DNA from: JAHELQ01 sp965603365
Lineage (GTDB): Bacteria; Acidobacteriota; Aminicenantia; UBA2199
DNA length: 64,000 nucleotides
Reading direction: 5' to 3'
Assembly: GCA_965603365.1 (NCBI GenBank)
Contig: CBFDCR010000021.1
Span: forward strand, 4,061-68,060
The notes under the pieces were generated by a model. The model saw only the letters and a list, made by a program, of their open reading frames with translations. It did not search any database and had not been told where the DNA came from. Made by a program: the position numbers and the translations under genes. Below, piece by piece: positions 61,986 through 64,000 of the stretch (its first letter is position 1; each line of letters opens with the position of its first letter).

Positions 61986-62298
61986 AAGAAAACGATCTTA
62001 CGCTGAAAAGATCAACTATGCCGCGGTCTTAGCCGAAGGCCTACGCAAACACCTGGACCAGTTATCGGCAGTCGGTCTGGGCGAAGCCTTTGTCCAGGAC
62101 CTGGACAACCAGCGCACTCTGGTGGAGGATATCAACGTCAACCAGGAACGGTTAAAGGCCGAGCTCAAGACCGTCAGCGCCCAATTGAACAGGGAGATGA
62201 AGAAACTGGACCGGCAGACCACCAAAGGCCGGAGCATCGTCAAACTTGAGCTTCCCCTCCCCCAGTGGAAAGAGTTCGGCATCGAAGACAAAACCTGA
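61978..62298 (+). CDS. Small coiled-coil protein, unknown
   Basis: 106 residues with an AAGGAGG site eight bases before the ATG. The N-terminus is basic (MSKRKRSYAEKINYAAVLAEGL). Residues about 20-90 form amphipathic helices, with LVEDINVNQERLKAELKTVS and a second helix ending near REMKKLDRQTTKGRSIVK. No known domain is recognised. It may be a DNA- or nucleoid-associated protein; the 21-bp array immediately upstream would then be its natural binding site, but this is speculation. Confidence 0.65.
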   Translation: MSKRKRSYAEKINYAAVLAEGLRKHLDQLSAVGLGEAFVQDLDNQRTLVEDINVNQERLKAELKTVSAQLNREMKKLDRQTTKGRSIVKLELPLPQWKEFGIEDKT

Positions 62299-62315
62299 TC
62301 CAGGGGCGCTAACCC

Positions 62316-62342
62316 GTAGGGGACGCAACCCGCGTCCCCTAC
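62316..62342. repeat. Dispersed palindromic repeat, divergent copy 5
   Basis: GTAGGGGACGC, five bases, GCGTCCCCTAC. It keeps the flanks of the other copies but has ACCC-type bases at the centre instead of AGATCT. Confidence 0.75.
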
Positions 62343-62537
62343 ACCCCTTATGAAGACCACCCTCGCCGAAAAATCCACGAATCCACGGGGACAGTCAAAA
62401 AAATATCTAAGTCCCCTGACATGCCCACCCCGTGATAAAGATGAAGACACCCGGTGTGCATTCATGGAACGGGTTGTCCGGCACTACCTGGATATGCAAC
62501 CCCTGCTCCACCGAAGTATTAAGGATGCCTTCGCCTC

Positions 62538-62666
62538 ATGAGCCTTAACCAGGAACTCATCCAAAAACGATGCCAGGAGATCGCCGACTCCCTAAAGAGA
62601 CTCGAAGAGGTTAAAGATTTAGATCACCTCCGCCAATTCTCCAGGGCTATTACCGCCCTCTTGTAA
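62538..62666 (+). pseudogene. HepT-like (DUF86) toxin remnant with possible MntA tail upstream
   Basis: The frame opens MSLNQELIQKRCQEIADSL, like the start of DUF86/HepT RNases, and ends after 42 residues, where about 130-145 are usual. Its ATG overlaps the stop of an open frame (to 62541) whose last residues RVVRHYLDMQPLLHRSI could be the C-terminus of an MntA nucleotidyltransferase antitoxin. Both halves are too short to work. Confidence 0.4.
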
Positions 62667-62748
62667 TCATCTTCCCCCTCATTCCTCCATTTTGACTTGA
62701 CAAACGCCGATGATTGCCCTATATTTATAAGCGGTTATGGAGGCTGTC

Positions 62749-62973
62749 GTGCAAGAAGTCGTATTTGAGTCACAACTGCTTAATGATGGTCATTTGTATT
62801 GCCCCGAGGAGTATGCAAATCCCAGGGCAACATTTAAGGTGATTGTCTCTCTGCCCGAAGGAGAGATAAAAGAGACTCCCCGTCCCGCCGGACTCTGCAA
62901 AGGCGAGTTTCACGTCCCCGACGATTTCGACGCCCCCTTACCGGAAGATATCCTCAAAACCTTCGAAGGATAA
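62749..62973 (+). CDS. Orphan VapB/DUF2281-like antitoxin
   Basis: 74 residues from the GTG at 62749, chosen because GGAGG (62739-62743) lies five bases before it; the ATG at 62737 overlaps the ribosome site. The N-terminal strand part (VVFESQLLNDGHLYCPEEY) is followed by the toxin-binding tail FHVPDDFDAPLPEDILKTF, which is typical of antitoxins paired with PIN toxins. No toxin follows; the next gene is on the other strand. Confidence 0.7.
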   Translation: MQEVVFESQLLNDGHLYCPEEYANPRATFKVIVSLPEGEIKETPRPAGLCKGEFHVPDDFDAPLPEDILKTFEG

Positions 62974-63008
62974 AGCACAGATAGAAAAAACGCCAATTTT
63001 TTCACCTT

Positions 63009-64000
63009 TCATTTCTCTTGTTCCTGCTCTGTCCCATAAAGAGTTCCCTTTACCTGGTACTCGTGGTAAAAATAGGTTAACAACTCAAAGATCACGTGCA
63101 TCCTGAATTCAAATTTAATTTTCTGAAAGCACTCCTTCCATTTTGTTTTATCAAAACTATTTTTTTCATAGTTTTCAAACAATATTTTGGTTTCCTCATA
63201 AATATTGTATTGCTGTTCGTTATTCTCGTCTCGGTAAAGTCGCTCTTCTTGGAATCGTGGGTCAGGTATTAATAATTGTCTTAGTTGATAATGTAATGCC
63301 TGCTCGATCTGGTAAAAGGCAATTCGGGATTGACGCATCTTAGGGTAAAAGATCCTTTTATGGATTGAGCTTTTCTTATTTTTGACATAATCGGCTTGTT
63401 CATCTTCTTTGAAAATCTCCTGGAATTCTCTACGGATAAATGCATTCTCTTTCTGAAACAATTCGGATCGATTCTGAAGATTTGCTTTATCGATTTTGTT
63501 ATCTTTGAGAAATTTACCGATTTCACTCAAGGTTTCTTCGTTATTAAGACCGTTTTCCATAATCCTGTTGAGAATAATATATGCATCAGAATCGTATTCT
63601 TTATACTTCTCCTTGGTAAGTTCCCAGTTCATGACCGGCATCCCGGATTCAGATTTGAGCCGTTTTTCATAATATTCCGGTGCATTCATTGACTCAATAA
63701 AGTTACCGCCGATCTCAGGCGAAAGGGCGTTTTTCAACATCACTAACGACCAGTAGGTTACACAAGTGACGCTTCTGCAATAGTACTCACTCTTAAGTTC
63801 TATTTTTGCCAATGGCAATGGTAGTAGTTTATATTCAGCTTTGTCTTCTTCACTATGAATATAGGAGATCCGGCTGTACCAACATCTGGACAATATAGCC
63901 TGTTTTCGGAAGTCACCCCCGATAGGATTGGGAACTTTCGCATTGTGGATGAGTCTAAAAATTAGTTTAATAGTTTCCTCAAATGGTGTGTCATCTAGCT
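63009..64000 (-). CDS. Unrecognised protein, 5' end cut by the right window edge
   Basis: The minus strand is open from the window edge to a stop at 63009, so at least 329 codons belong to one gene; the start is outside. The readable part is rich in Glu, Lys, Tyr and Asn and predicted helical, with QIEQALHYQLRQLLIPD and FEFRMHVIFELLTYFYH near the end. No catalytic motif is recognised. The base composition (A/T-rich) differs from the GC-richer metabolic genes and is like the accessory region at 17-29 kb, suggesting another accessory segment beyond the edge. Confidence 0.65.
   Translation of the reverse strand, partial: LDDTPFEETIKLIFRLIHNAKVPNPIGGDFRKQAILSRCWYSRISYIHSEEDKAEYKLLPLPLAKIELKSEYYCRSVTCVTYWSLVMLKNALSPEIGGNFIESMNAPEYYEKRLKSESGMPVMNWELTKEKYKEYDSDAYIILNRIMENGLNNEETLSEIGKFLKDNKIDKANLQNRSELFQKENAFIRREFQEIFKEDEQADYVKNKKSSIHKRIFYPKMRQSRIAFYQIEQALHYQLRQLLIPDPRFQEERLYRDENNEQQYNIYEETKILFENYEKNSFDKTKWKECFQKIKFEFRMHVIFELLTYFYHEYQVKGTLYGTEQEQEK

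Overview
The window reads as a chromosome segment of a Gram-negative, probably anaerobic, amino-acid- and peptide-using bacterium. Outer-membrane barrel genes, several sigma-54 elements, a Na+-translocating decarboxylase, glutamate formiminotransferase, two OPT peptide transporters, TPR-linked Ser/Thr kinases and a 14-blade Reg_prop sensor kinase together resemble the Acidobacteriota/Aminicenantota style of genome. That placement is inference from gene content; no rRNA or universal marker is present. No rRNA, tRNA, CRISPR array or intact insertion sequence was seen.

Layout. 0-6 kb: an S9 peptidase cut by the left edge, a SpoIIE-type phosphatase, a DMT exporter, then a HIT / S51 peptidase / nitrilase operon. 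6-9.4 kb: small accessory genes: a SLATT-like membrane protein, a broken VapBC pair, and an ATPase plus PIN-like pair. 9.4-11.1 kb: NAD synthase with its glutaminase as a separate gene. 11.1-17.5 kb: a sigma-54 regulon. An enhancer-binding protein sits between two near-consensus -24/-12 promoters. One drives an operon of a membrane-anchored thioredoxin-fold protein, a 6-bladed propeller protein and a secreted 12-cysteine peptide, closed by a terminator. The other drives a TPR-Ser/Thr kinase. 17.7-28.9 kb: a defence island with a nuclease and Eco57I-type methylase, AbiEi/AbiEii, a truncated VapC, a 1404-residue STAND ATPase ending in a PD-(D/E)xK nuclease, and a two-gene unit of unknown function.

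29-44.2 kb: cell-envelope genes (SGNH hydrolase, outer-membrane barrel, PAP2 phosphatase, M23 peptidase), a decayed AAA-ATPase/nuclease gene, a CoA-binding protein, an HtrA-like pseudoprotease, a KamA-type radical SAM enzyme, an OPT transporter and a RelB/YafQ pair. 44.6-52.1 kb: a second OPT transporter with a PqqD-like protein, then ftcD and the methylmalonyl-CoA decarboxylase operon, which suggest amino-acid fermentation with sodium-coupled energy conservation. 52.2-58.8 kb: a 49-residue peptide gene, a Reg_prop histidine kinase with its response regulator, a secreted M43 protease and a Tyr-rich DUF6515-like protein. 58.9-64 kb: a fused membrane/spermidine synthase, a 21-bp tandem repeat array before a small coiled-coil gene, toxin-antitoxin remnants, and an unrecognised gene cut by the right edge.

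The strongest candidate for an undescribed system is the sigma-54 cassette at 11.1-17.1 kb. It has a complete transcription unit readable from the bases (promoter, three coupled genes, terminator) and an enhancer-binding activator next to it. Second are the STAND-nuclease gene and the small-protein/membrane-protein pair in the defence island. A third theme is decay: several toxins are broken while their antitoxins stay open.
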